Position numbers and translations under genes: made by a program. Shown piece after piece: positions 1 to 10,260 of a stretch of 64,000 bases of DNA (position 1 is the stretch's first letter; each line of letters starts with the position of its first letter). Location of the stretch: NCBI GenBank assembly GCA_951394045.1, contig OX595986.1, positions 4,927,534 to 4,991,533 of the forward strand, in the 5' to 3' direction. Source of the DNA: Nitzschia sp. DOCU1 (lineage: Eukaryota > Bacillariophyta > Bacillariophyceae > Bacillariales > Bacillariaceae). The notes below the pieces were generated by a model, which made no database searches, was not told the DNA's origin, and was given only the letters and a program-made list of their open reading frames with translations.

Positions 1-530
1 CATCGCCGACGAAGAATCTCGATCTATTGGCTGCCGTCGGCGGGGAACTCCCTGGTCCGCTTGTTGTGGAGCAGAGAACACGCCGCAGCACGACAACCTT
101 TAAGGCTCGACCACTCTCGGCCCCGCCTCCGATCAGTAACTTTGGTTCTTTGGAAGTGAATGATGTTATTTTGGCGGCTCTCTTCTCCAAGCACACACAA
201 CAGCGCTTGACCCCTCATGGGGGAGATTTTTCCGTTGCTTCTCGTCTACTTGCTGGTGGATCCGGCACGACAACGCCTTACCAAGAATCTTCTTCTGGCA
301 CGACCACGCCTCCTCATTGGCTGGCGGGTGCTAGTGTTTCGGCGGGGGGCAGTCCGTCCCAAAGTACATGTGGTACAGCGGCCGATCAGTCCAAGGATTT
401 TTTGGTGTTTTCTGGAATGTTGCAGCAGCTCTTGCGCAAGCAGGAGCAGAGCGACGCTGCTTACATGTCTGCATTCCTGGGTGTGATTGGAAATGGCACC
501 GCTCCTGCTACCCAATCTTACTATGTATGA
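1..530 (+). CDS. Unknown Ser/Thr/Gly-rich protein, C-terminal part only
   Basis: The frame is open from the left edge of the window and stops with TGA at 528-530, so only about the last 175 residues are present and the true start lies outside. The visible part is low in complexity: GTTTP-type Ser/Thr/Gly stretches in the middle, then a short helical segment with a QQLLRKQEQ core before the C-terminus TQSYYV. I recognise no domain. The following gene is on the opposite strand and convergent. It could be the disordered tail of a regulatory protein, but nothing visible supports a function. Confidence 0.55.
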   Translation, partial: SPTKNLDLLAAVGGELPGPLVVEQRTRRSTTTFKARPLSAPPPISNFGSLEVNDVILAALFSKHTQQRLTPHGGDFSVASRLLAGGSGTTTPYQESSSGTTTPPHWLAGASVSAGGSPSQSTCGTAADQSKDFLVFSGMLQQLLRKQEQSDAAYMSAFLGVIGNGTAPATQSYYV

Positions 531-903
531 TCCACCACCCGTGGCGTTTTTTTACATTAAAAGTAATGATTTTGTGACCTAATAAGTGTATATCTTTAGT
601 AATTGCTTTGGCTAGTTCTTGGGATACTAACGACTCGCCAAGAACAAGAAGCGATCATCAAGGCTCGGCGTAGCTGCTACCGCATATTATGAAACGAATG
701 CGAAACATGTTACGGCCAGGTAGACCTCTGATTCTAGCGCCGTCAATGCGTGCCCACGTCCATTCTCCGTTACAGCAAATGCGGTATAGAAGCTTCATAC
801 ACCATACGACTCAATCTAGAGGTGGCCGATCCCCGAAAAAGGCAACCCCGTCGTCCATTCTGTACAGTAGCTTTTTTGTTCGCCTTGTTGATTCCTTGAA
901 TAT
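531..903. other. Convergent intergenic region
   Basis: A 373-bp stretch between two 3' ends. A 98-codon plus-strand frame starting at 689 crosses into the antisense of the CPSF30-like gene and has no family features. I see no RNA gene or repeat. Confidence 0.5.
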
Positions 904-2910
904 CTACGCCTTGGCAATCTTTCTTGGTGGCAAGGCGATCGGCGGGGGATTAACGGCGACGCCCTCCCATACTCCTTGTTGGTAGTCCATCATGTACGCG
1001 AGAGCACCACATTCATTGGCCAACAAAGACGCAATGGCCTCTGTTTGCGCAAAGGTTAGAGGCCCGATTCGTCCGCTGCCTCGACTCCGAAGAATGTCAT
1101 TCAAGATCGGATCCGTATCCTCCAGAGGTGGACATTCTAGCCCCACGCGGACTCGAATTTGAACCGGAAAAGGAGATTCTTTCGCGTTGGGATTCTTGGA
1201 AAAGGCGGTAGGCTCCAAGTTCATAGCCGCAGGCGTCAAGGCTTCAAAGATTCCAAAGAGTAGGCGGTCGGTCACATTGAACAAAAACACCGTCGACCCA
1301 GGGACAATCCATTGTGCCGCCGCTTTCATATGAGCCGGCAAACCAAACAAGCCACGTCCAAGACACTCATCCATGGTATCACTGGAGCACCCAAATATAA
1401 AGCCAGGACCGGGAAGGACAGGCCACGGAATCTCGTCAATGGGTGGACATCGAAAGTCTGTCAACAAATTCTCTGGAGCAGGTGGCTCTTCTTCGTCCTC
1501 AGCAGACCAACTCTCATACAACGTCACGAGCGGGCTATTCCACAAGGCTTTCATAAGCTTCTCACCTGTCGCTGCTGACATGTCTTGACAAAACTGTGTC
1601 TGAGCCGTTGGCAACAATAGATCAGGCGCTGCTTCCAAGGCAATTGCAATCGGAAACTCTGTCGTTCGATACCACTCCACGCCCAATCGGTACGCAAACG
1701 CCTCGGGAGCATTCTCATTTTCCACGGCTCCTTCTTGAAATAGAGCCGTCGAAGTCATTAGGGCGGCTCCTTGGATATGTCTCGAATCGCTAACGGTAAA
1801 AAAGATCATGACTTGCTTTTTTCCATTTTGATACGCCTTGTTGAGTTGCTCGGCATGTTTGCGTTGGACATACCACTCTGCCTGATAGGTGGATATGGCC
1901 AGGTCTGTTTGCGTTGCAGCTCGGAGAATGAAAAAGTGTGCTTCTTCGGGTTCCAAAATCGGCGAAGGCTTACCACCTCCACTGGCACCTCCTTGAAAGT
2001 AGTCTACCGTCTGAGTATCTTGATTGGAGAAAATATTTTCGGAAATCTCGGCGTCGCCGTCATCACCGCCTTGTTGTGGTTCTTCCTTGCGAGGAAAGGA
2101 TCTTAGTTCTATCACAAGCAAGATTAAGAAGGAGTGAGCAATTCCTCATGGAAAGGAGACGATCCAGAATGGAAGAGCATGCATCCAAACTTACCTTCTG
2201 GAGTGTGAGCAAAATGGCACCCATCTATAATACAAAGGATACGTTAGCAACACTATTACACAGCACACCAAGCCATTCTTCAGTCTTTCATACGTACCTC
2301 CAAATGGACACTCTCCTCCTTGCATAAAATGTTTACACAAGGACGTTTTGTAGAATTCGTTTGGTTTCGGAGCCGACCTCCGTACTTGAACTCCATCTTT
2401 GGACGCGGCTTGCATTTGCGACAATCCCAAGGTAAAGTCTGCTACTGCCGGCAAGTCCACTCGTTCTCGTCGTACATGTTTGTAGCGGCAAAAGGGTCCA
2501 TGGATACAAAATCCTTGCGAATAAAAGACACACTCCAATCGATTCGCTTCTGAAATGTGTCGAAAGGGACAATCGTGCACTTTACATCGTTCTCCATGCC
2601 TACAGAGAGGCATTTTACTCAAGTCGTACATGTGAAGAAACTCGCAGGCACTTCCTTTCATGCACAAATCACGCAACCAGTGACGACACACGACCGTCCG
2701 CAATCGGGGATCATGTTTGGCACTGGTCAGGACAGGCTCGGCTTCTTCTCCCGTGGCAAAGACCGAACCGGCCTTTCGATACGGCAAGGGATCCAAGGTT
2801 TCGGGGATTCCATGTTTCAAAGCGTAATCTTCAAAGTCATACTCAATGGTATTCGGCGTAAACGGATCCTTGGGAAGGAGAGAGTTGTGGTCCTTGCTGC
2901 CGGGGGGCAT
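904..2910 (-). CDS. CPSF30-like factor with CCCH zinc fingers, YTH and DCD domains
   Basis: Three exons fit: 2910-2298, a 30-nt exon 2224-2195, and 2108-904, all with GT-AG introns of 73 and 86 nt, giving 615 residues. Exon 1 holds three CCCH fingers of CPSF30 type (CRHWLRDLCMKGSACEFLH is nearly identical to the second finger of the animal protein). A fourth finger is completed only when the 30-nt exon is included (CPFG then DGCHFAH). Exon 3 encodes a YTH-type fold (AHFFILRA...VMIFFTVSD...GAALM) and then a DCD domain (GFIFGCSSDT, LFGLPA, FLFNVTDRLLFGIFEA). CPSF30 reads the AAUAAA signal in the pre-mRNA cleavage and polyadenylation complex; YTH domains read N6-methyladenosine. The plant long isoform has CCCH plus YTH; the added DCD module is unusual. 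The first ATG in frame is at 2910; an upstream TTG was not used. Domain calls are firm, m6A binding is inferred. Confidence 0.85.
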
Positions 2911-3561
2911 TTTGCTGCTGCTGTTGTTGTGATTGTGCCTGCGGCAACTAGCTAGATATTGCAACTGATTGTGCTGCGTTTCAAAGTATGAACACGGGCG
3001 ATGGGACTCTTGGTTCTTGTTGCCTCAATGTTACGGTTGCAAACAACGTGAGGTATCGCAAGCAGCCGACGCAGGTTTGCAAGGAGCGAGCGGCGGACGC
3101 CATGGTCGCAAACTCGCGGTGGCGGCGCGGTGTGTGGGCCACGTTGAGTAAGTCACGAATCGAATGAGTCAGACTATAAGGATCCAAAATCGGATCGTTT
3201 GGGTCGGCGGCAAGGAACTGCCACCAACACTCTTCATTCTGATTGGTCCATTATTCTCTCTCTTTTGATTGGTCCAAAAGCTGATGGCGAAGCGAGAAGC
3301 GTCATCGGTTCGAAAAAGATCGCGAAGCACAAAAGCCATCACGATGACTCCATGTAGGTTCGATCTTTCATCACAACGACAACCCTCCTCCTTCCCATCA
3401 TTGAGAAGCCCGCGGCCACAAGCAAAGCAAATTCAATCCAGACGAAAGTAATAGGACGGCTGTTGCTTGATACTCGTTACCGACTATCTGCTCTAGTGTT
3501 GCAATCCAAGACAAAGAAAGCCCCACAAACGTCTAGTAGATTAAACTTGATCCGATCCAGA
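2911..3561. promoter_or_regulatory. Divergent promoter region between the CPSF30-like and BioD-like genes
   Basis: About 650 bp separate the two ATGs, so both promoters must lie here. In-frame open stretches run upstream of each ATG but start only with TTG. A near-repeat around 3239-3276 contains the phrase TTGATTGGTCCA and relatives (ATTGG, an inverted CCAAT box) twice. No RNA gene is seen. Confidence 0.4.
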
Positions 3562-5105
3562 ATGGCACTCTTACAAAAGTTATCGCAGCGGTCGATCAGT
3601 CATCGCCACTCTGCTTTGCGTTGTATCCCCCAGTCACTATGGACCTCCGACGTTATTGTTCGATCCTTTTCGGCAGAGCCTCTGCCCTTTTCCGCTGACA
3701 CTTCCACGACGACTCGCACGAGTCCCTTCAAGTATTGGTCCATTGATCGGTCCACTGGCCGTGCTCAACGCCCCATTTTTGTCGCTGCCACACGACAACA
3801 CGTTGGCAAAACGACAGTGAGTCTAGCGCTCATGAGCGGACTCTCCAAACGCTTTCAAAAAGTCGGATTTCTCAAACCCGTCGGACAACAGCACGTGCAA
3901 GTCCAAGATTCGTCCAATCAAACTCTCAGGGTAGACAAGGATGTCGTGTTGATGAGAGAACATTTTCATTTGGATCATATTGATTATCGACACATGTCAC
4001 CCGTCATTATTCCATCGGGATATACACGACGCTATGTCGATGGGGAAATTGATTTTGAAGAACAACTTCAACAAGTGCATTCCGCCATGGAACACGTGCA
4101 CTCCAACAGCAATGTCGTGTTGATTGAAGGAACGGGACATTGTGCCGTGGGAAGCATTGTGGGTCTCAACAATGCCAAAGTGGCAAGTCAACTGGGAGCG
4201 GATATGGTACTCATGTAAGTCGTTTTAGAGTAGAAGACCGAGAATGGTGGGAGTGGCAAACGACAGTGCCGATTTGCTTTCCTGAAACCTCGTTCTCTCA
4301 TCCTTGTGTGTTGCAATGCTTTCCACAAAATGCTAGTGCCAATGGAGGTCTAGGAAAGGCATTTGATGAATTGGAATTGAATCGAGTTCTCTGTCAGCAC
4401 TATGGAGTTAGAATTGCCGGGGTCATAATCAACAAGGTCATTCCAGAAAAATTGGAACAAACACAGAAATACATGCGCAAAGCCATGATGCAGACTTGGG
4501 GCATTCCCTTGTTGGGATGCATTCCCGATCGACCCTTTTTGGGATGTCCCGCCTTGGCAGATTTAGAAAATTTGTTTTCTACCTCGCTCATGTGCGGCAC
4601 GGAACATCGGCTCCGGCATTATACGACAGATGACATTAATGTCGTGACGACCAACCTGACTCGCTTTTTGGAAAATCTACGAGAGAAACCACCTCGCACC
4701 TTGTATATTTGTCATTGTACACGAGACGATTTGATTGTGGGATTTTTGGCAGAATTTGAACGACGACGACGCAGTACCAACGTGAATGAACCACCCTTTG
4801 AAGCTGCCTTGCTGGTATGTGGACGTGGTGGCAAGTATCAAATCAGTGCCGAAGTTCGAGATATGATGCAAGGTGTGGATGGGGCTCCGATTATGAGTGT
4901 ACCGGTTCCAACGCATGAATGCATGGCCAAAATTCATAACTTTACGCCCAAACTCAACATTCACGATACCAACCGTGTCGATGTGGCAGTGGATCATTAT
5001 GAACCTTATATTGATTTTGAAGAACTACTACGACGAACAACTTCGTCCAACTCGTCGTTTAACGAACCCGGCGTTCCGACTCTGGACGATTTGAAGCGAT
5101 TGTAA
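3562..5105 (+). CDS. Mitochondrial BioD-like P-loop protein (COG0857 type)
   Basis: Exons 3562-4214 and 4337-5105, with a GTAAGT...TAG intron of 122 nt, give 473 residues. The splice joins GADMVL to IANGGLGKA, as expected for the family. An N-terminal basic, Ser-rich leader ending near RSFSAEP looks like a mitochondrial presequence. The P-loop is AATRQHVGKTT (Lys at about 83), followed by IEGTGH, a GLG switch-like segment and, after that, a DRTGG-like region (GIPLLGCIPDRPFLGCPAL). This is the BioD-like ATPase half found in front of bacterial phosphotransacetylases, but no Pta catalytic domain follows. Family membership is firm; the substrate is unknown. Mitochondrial location is inferred from the leader only. 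Confidence 0.8.
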
Positions 5106-5580
5106 TGACCAAGGCTGACGACGATGATGATGAGACGACGGGTACAGCCATAGAGTTGCAATTCAATCTTCGATTGTAATATACTGTAGAATAACGATCC
5201 TGAAACTAAAACTCTGGAAGAAAAAACGATTGCATTTTGTTGCCATTGTAAAAGTGTGCTTACTGTAGCTCGGCGCGAGCAATCTAGCAAATGCATTAGA
5301 TACGAGGTATAGTCAGCATTTAGTTGATGTGTCATATGCACAACTAACTAGCACCTAGCACGTTAATCTCTGCATCCTCCGCACGATCACGACTCGAACA
5401 ATGAATTTCTCATCCAAACGTAACTACTAGTTGCTAGTAGAATACCAATGCTATTCTCCTCAGAAGTAGAGAATCCAATAGGTATACAAAACACACCACC
5501 AAAATCATGCGAAATAAAGCCGTTTTCAATGGGATATAGAAGACTTGAAATGGCCCGCATTCTCCGTCAATAAACGTCTT
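5106..5580. other. Convergent intergenic region
   Basis: 475 bp between the 3' ends of the BioD-like gene and the acyl-CoA-binding protein gene. It is AT-richer than the genes and presumably holds both polyadenylation sites. No gene, RNA or clear repeat is seen. Confidence 0.45.
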
Positions 5581-5835
5581 CTACAGCGTGTCAATCAACT
5601 CGACATATTGTTTCATGGCTTCGTCCTTGGACATATCTCCCAGATCCTTCCATCGATCATACTTGGCTCTTCCAGTAGGATCAAAAAGGCCTGGGCGTGG
5701 CCGATCCCCAATCGGACCTTCAGTGGCCTGTTTGAAGAGCCCGTAGATTTGCAACTTGGTGGCATTGCTGTTGACGCTAGTATGGCGGGCCTTGGCCGCG
5801 GCGACATCGAATTGTTCTTGCAACGACAACGACAT
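5581..5835 (-). CDS. Acyl-CoA-binding protein (ACBP)
   Basis: A single exon of 84 residues, the usual length of a free ACBP. It shows the four-helix family signature: LQEQFDVAAAKARHT, LQIYGLFKQAT.G, then RPGLFDPTGRAKYDRWKDLG and a final amphipathic helix (YVELIDTL). ACBPs carry medium- and long-chain acyl-CoA esters in the cytosol and supply them to lipid synthesis and degradation. No targeting leader is present, so a cytosolic pool is likely. Start is the only ATG at the family's normal N-terminus. Confidence 0.93.
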   Translation of the reverse strand: MSLSLQEQFDVAAAKARHTSVNSNATKLQIYGLFKQATEGPIGDRPRPGLFDPTGRAKYDRWKDLGDMSKDEAMKQYVELIDTL

Positions 5836-6610
5836 ATTGTTGTGGAAGGAAACTCACAAGAGCAGAGCACTTTCTCAGGGAAGAAAAGTAATATGAATTT
5901 AGAAATGTAAAGAGCAAATGTTAAACCGATCGTATTCAGAAATGCGTTGCCCTCAGGCCTGCCGACACTCTCAAACAGAAAAGTCGTTCCCATGGCGGAA
6001 AAGCGCAAAAGGCGGGGCGAAGAAAGGTTTTGGCATGGCGGAATCCATCAATCGTGGTCGTCATTCGTGATGCGCGGGTTCTCATCGTTGACCGACTCAA
6101 TCGAATACGGTAGAAGGACCAAAACAGTCAGATAGATACTGTCGTTACTATCCGTCAGGCATCTACCTAGATGAAATGGTCAGCCTCGATATCGCAAGCT
6201 AGTACATGATAAGCTAGAGCGTTCGCCTATGGTTCAAGTAGCTTTTGCCGTCATCATCGCGTCTCGTAGTACCCTCCTGCTGTCCAAAGCGTGCCTTGAC
6301 AGCGCCTTGTTAAGGTCTCCAAACTTAAACCTGGACCAAGAACGCCCTTACGTAGCAAAACTTGCTGTTTTGGGGGCAATAGCTGAACGCTCAAGACATT
6401 GTGACAGGACCACGAGGGAGGTATAGCTCGATCAGGAAATAGTAGTATCCAACAATCTCTACGACTACTAGCTACAGACGGCAAGAACAATCTAGAGTAT
6501 TATTATTGAATGCTATGGGTAGAGATACCGGTATAAGATCCCTACCTGCGGCCGCAGCCTCTTCTCAGTTGAATGTTATTCATCGTTCGCACAGTCACAC
6601 GTTATACAAT
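5836..6610. other. Intergenic region upstream of ACBP
   Basis: 775 bp containing the ACBP promoter (minus strand) and the 3' end of the next minus-strand gene. Short frames on both strands look random. No RNA gene is visible. Confidence 0.4.
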
Positions 6611-7432
6611 CTAGCGCCGTTCCCGATAGTTGGACGATGCGGACGCCAGCTGGGCTGCCGCAAAGGCCCCCAAACTAACCGAGAATCCCAACAATACCAA
6701 TAGACCAGGAGTAAAGTTGGGTTCCACTGTTTCCACAATAAATTTGTCCAAATCTTCTGGCAAGGCCGTGCCGGATGTTTTGCTGTATGCTTCAATGGTA
6801 ATCAAAACCCCAGCCGCTACAAACAAGACTGTACAAATGGACACTCCCACCTTGAGGAATCGATCAATGCCAATCAATACGGGCTCAGGCAAGATTTGCA
6901 TCAAATCAAAGTCTTGGCCTTCGTCGGCCATTTTCTTCCATTCTTGCAACTTTTTGCGTTGGTCTTCGACCGCTTTCTTCTTGCGTTCGGCTTCTTGTTG
7001 TTCTTCCAGTGTCCTCAAACCATATTGCTCTCGCAAGATCGATTTGGTACGCTCTTCGACGGGAATACTCTCATCAACTGTTGGAACTTGCTTGGAACCG
7101 CCTTCAATGCTCTTGAGACCCCCGCTGGTATTGACCGTCGTGGATGACTTGTCAATGGCCGCTGCCACATCTTCCATGGGTCGTGCTGCTGGGGCTTCTA
7201 CCTTGCCGAATCCCTGACCCCTACCAGCACTACCTTTCTTCTTTTTGGCCATGTACAATAACGAATCGGTCGTTCTTGTTGCTGCTTGATGATTGTGGTG
7301 GGAAAAGGTCGATGGCACCACAAAGGCAGTTGCTACGCCGTTACCGCCTGGCGAAAAGTACAAGTCTCCTCCCATTAGCATCGTCGTCGCCACTAGCAGG
7401 ACGAGCAAGCGTTGCGTTAATGATGACATCAT
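6611..7432 (-). CDS. Plastid-targeted membrane protein, unknown function
   Basis: 273 residues. The N-terminus is a signal peptide (hydrophobic run about residues 8-22) followed by GVATAFVVPS, which fits the diatom ASAFAP-type cleavage motif with an aromatic after the cut, then a Ser/Thr-rich transit stretch. The mature part has a Lys/Gly-rich segment, a charged coiled-coil (LRTLEEQQEAERKKK... around 140-170), and two hydrophobic spans (about 195-215 and 243-262). Import through the four-membrane plastid and insertion in thylakoid or inner envelope is inferred from this layout. I do not recognise the family. Confidence 0.75.
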   Translation of the reverse strand: MMSSLTQRLLVLLVATTMLMGGDLYFSPGGNGVATAFVVPSTFSHHNHQAATRTTDSLLYMAKKKKGSAGRGQGFGKVEAPAARPMEDVAAAIDKSSTTVNTSGGLKSIEGGSKQVPTVDESIPVEERTKSILREQYGLRTLEEQQEAERKKKAVEDQRKKLQEWKKMADEGQDFDLMQILPEPVLIGIDRFLKVGVSICTVLFVAAGVLITIEAYSKTSGTALPEDLDKFIVETVEPNFTPGLLVLLGFSVSLGAFAAAQLASASSNYRERR

Positions 7433-8071
7433 GGTTGCAAAGGAGTAATTTCGTGTCGTTTGCTGCTATTGCTAGTTCTTTAAGTCCACAATAGTTGTTT
7501 GCACAATGGTCGGTTGTCATCACATGCCGCGAGAACCCGTTTTGAAGTTCAGGTGTCTTGAAAGATGCTGTGTTGGCTTTGGATACGCTGGTGCTATCGA
7601 AAGTTGCCACCAGCCTCCACCACTGACGTCGCTCTCGTACGGCGGACACACGAAGCTGCCGCAAGCCTCTCCTTTCTGCGCGTGGCGCGTAGATCTTAAC
7701 AATCGACCAATCATGTCACTATGGCTAAACGATCGACCAATCATATTCACGAATCCACACGTTGTTGCGTCCCATAGTTGACAATGACAGGGGCGTTGGA
7801 CGATACAGAAGGTGGAGAAGTGTTTGCCTTGTTAAAGGGAGGACGTTACAACACAGAGCTTTGGGATGGTTGTATCGATGCCTAGTACCTGAGAGTCATC
7901 TTTTTCTATCGGCGTTGTTGTTGCCTATTGATCTACTGGAGATAGTAGAAGAAGCCGAAATTATCAGTAACAAAATTGTAAAATTTACATGCAACCATCA
8001 TGCGATGGTAGTATAGATATGTGTACCAAAATTCAAACTGGATTGATCATGATCAAGATCAGGACAAAGCT
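7433..8071. promoter_or_regulatory. Upstream region of the plastid membrane protein gene
   Basis: About 640 bp that must hold the promoter of the minus-strand plastid protein. A 13-bp direct repeat ATCGACCAATCAT occurs at about 7702 and 7732 (30-bp period); each copy contains a CCAAT box. A TGACGTCG motif lies near 7623; TGACGT is the core of the CO2/cAMP-responsive elements described in a diatom carbonic anhydrase promoter. Function here is inference only. Confidence 0.35.
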
Positions 8072-9346
8072 TTAGAAATTTGTGTTGGGCGTTCTCCCGG
8101 ATGCCACAAGCCGCAACAACGCTGACAGATCAGCAGCAGCAGCGTCCCTCTCTTGCAAGAGATGCACGAGGTGCGTCATCATAGTACCCTGATAATGGTT
8201 GCCGTTGTCACTAGCAGCAGCAGGAGCCTCCTGCGATAGTTCCTTCGTTTGGCCAGAGGTTCGCTTCAAAGACGAAGAAGCTTCCGATGACGAAGCCGCC
8301 GTTGTGACGCTGCTAGCATAGCCGCTTTCGTCTGAGCCATAAACGTGACTCTCTAGTTGTACAAGATGCGGAGGACCTCCGGAACGATTTGTTGAAGGTG
8401 CTGGTGCTTTGGGTACATTGCTAGTAGCCTTTGCCAATGACGGGGGCGGTGGGATTGCAGAGGGAGCAAGTACCCTGGAAGACAACAAGGCAGCAGTCAT
8501 GGCCCTGTCATAGTTAGGGGAAGAAGAAGAATTCAAGAATGATGGGCGACCAAAGTCTTGGAACGATCTTGGCAAAAAGTGTCGGTGGGCTTCTGTTGAG
8601 ACTAGCGGTTGCGATTGTGCTAGGAGCATCGCTGCGGCTTCCACCAAAGCTGCATGTTGTCGCATGCTACGGTCGTCTAAGGAACTGCTGGCGATGGGTT
8701 GTTGGCCCCAAGAAGTAACGAGACGTACATCTTGACTGCCAAGACCTTGCTGGGTAGTAGTATCCACCATCGTGCCGACGGGACGTGGTCCGGCCGAACT
8801 TGATTGGAATGGCTCTGATGCTTTGGCGGGGGCGAGGTGCGAAAAGCCGTTGGTAGCAAAACCCGCAGTAGTTTCGCCCCGATCAGCAGTGCCTGGTGAT
8901 TTGCTTGTGTTAAGAGTAGCCAGGGTCGTTTTACTGGTGCTGGTGGGGTTTGGGGGGTCCGCTGGTAAAGCAACCCGGGTCCTGCCAGTCCCCTTGATTC
9001 GGATACGCCTCATGTCTTTGCATAAGTCTTTCTCACCTCGCCGAAAGAGAGGATGAGATGTGTAGCCCTTCTTGGGTCCTTTACGCACGGTCGTAAAGCT
9101 CCATAGATTGACAGAGCGTTGATACGACTTGAAGGTCGAAGTCTCGAAGTAGCGAGGCATAATGGTATTAATGAAGGCCTCCTTGTTGTGTACCTTGAAG
9201 GCCGTGCCATTGGCAACCCACGAGATAATGTCGTTTCGCCCCTCCGCCTCTGTCTCTTCTAGAAGCTTGTGAAGCGTTTGGGGTAGACCAGGACTGCGGC
9301 CATTGTTCCTAGCACGAGCGTCAATACTACTTACTTCGTTCGTCAT
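8072..9346 (-). CDS. Heat-shock-factor-type transcription factor
   Basis: 424 residues. The HSF DNA-binding domain is at about residues 18-115: LPQTLHKLLEE, ISWVANGTAFKVHN, and the recognition helix FKSYQRSVNLWSF (72-84), a diverged form of the usual FKSFxRQLNxYGF. A basic stretch RRIRIKGTGR follows. The rest is Ser/Ala/Pro-rich and disordered; no clear heptad oligomerisation domain is visible next to the DNA-binding domain, so it may act as a monomer or use a diverged partner surface. HSF-type regulators are greatly expanded in diatoms. Target genes cannot be read from the sequence. The start ATG is the first in frame. Confidence 0.9.
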   Translation of the reverse strand: MTNEVSSIDARARNNGRSPGLPQTLHKLLEETEAEGRNDIISWVANGTAFKVHNKEAFINTIMPRYFETSTFKSYQRSVNLWSFTTVRKGPKKGYTSHPLFRRGEKDLCKDMRRIRIKGTGRTRVALPADPPNPTSTSKTTLATLNTSKSPGTADRGETTAGFATNGFSHLAPAKASEPFQSSSAGPRPVGTMVDTTTQQGLGSQDVRLVTSWGQQPIASSSLDDRSMRQHAALVEAAAMLLAQSQPLVSTEAHRHFLPRSFQDFGRPSFLNSSSSPNYDRAMTAALLSSRVLAPSAIPPPPSLAKATSNVPKAPAPSTNRSGGPPHLVQLESHVYGSDESGYASSVTTAASSSEASSSLKRTSGQTKELSQEAPAAASDNGNHYQGTMMTHLVHLLQERDAAAADLSALLRLVASGRTPNTNF

Positions 9347-10260
9347 GCTCTATTTCAAGTGCATTGATCATGCATTCCCATCAATAAAAAATGTGCATCA
9401 AAGCGGGGACTCGAGCGACAGCGACGCATGTTGAATTTCTCCTTTTTTGCGGTCTACACATATCGTAGACTTTGTACTGAACTATACGGTGTTTTTGGAT
9501 TGGGGTAACGTTCCGCAGTTGAGTTGGAATATTCACACCGGTATTGTGGCGATGGCGTGGGTGTACTTTTCACAGCGGTGCTACTGGGTTCTGGTAGATA
9601 GAGCACTGGGGTGTCGCTTTCAACTATCGTCGTCGAACTTGCCTTCGGAATTATCAATCGTCAGGAATTGTCATAAACGGCGTCAGCAGTGAAATGTCCT
9701 CCAATCCCGATAGCCGCTCTATTATTAACGAATCCAACGACGCAAAAGAATGAAATGTAACTTCCGAAGAAACAAAGGAAGACAGCAGTGCCCTCTTAAT
9801 GATGGGCCAGCAAGACTGTCCCCTTCGCTATGTAATACTTCAACCATTCTCGAAAAGACCAAAGTGTTCCTTCCCCAGAAACCAAAGTCCAAAGTGCTCC
9901 CTTTCCCAGAAACCACGCCGCTTTAAGTAAGTAACTGACGTGGGAACCCAACAGAAACTCTGCCCGTCTGCATTTTCGCCACGGACGGCTGGCTCGTTGG
10001 GCAGACGGCAAATGGCTGACGAGCAGGCGGTCACAAGTGAGTCATTTTGGTCGACCATTTTCGGCTCGTCGGCGGAATTCAAAGATGCGGCAAAAAAAGC
10101 ACCACCAAGCGAAAAGTTATATTGACGTTGTTAACTCGGACGGGTGTCAGTACGATATAATAGTCGGTATGAGTGGTTGTTCTTGATCCGATCCCCCCAC
10201 GACGAAGGCCCTCGTGTTGTTACGACTACGAGAAGCAAGATCCTTCAGTGGCGCGAGACC
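9347..10260. promoter_or_regulatory. Divergent promoter region between the HSF and fasciclin genes
   Basis: 914 bp between two ATGs on opposite strands. A degenerate tandem duplication at about 9858-9915 repeats the phrase CCAAAGTG.TCC...CCCAGAAACCA. No gene recognised; frames of 60-80 codons here look random. Confidence 0.4.
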
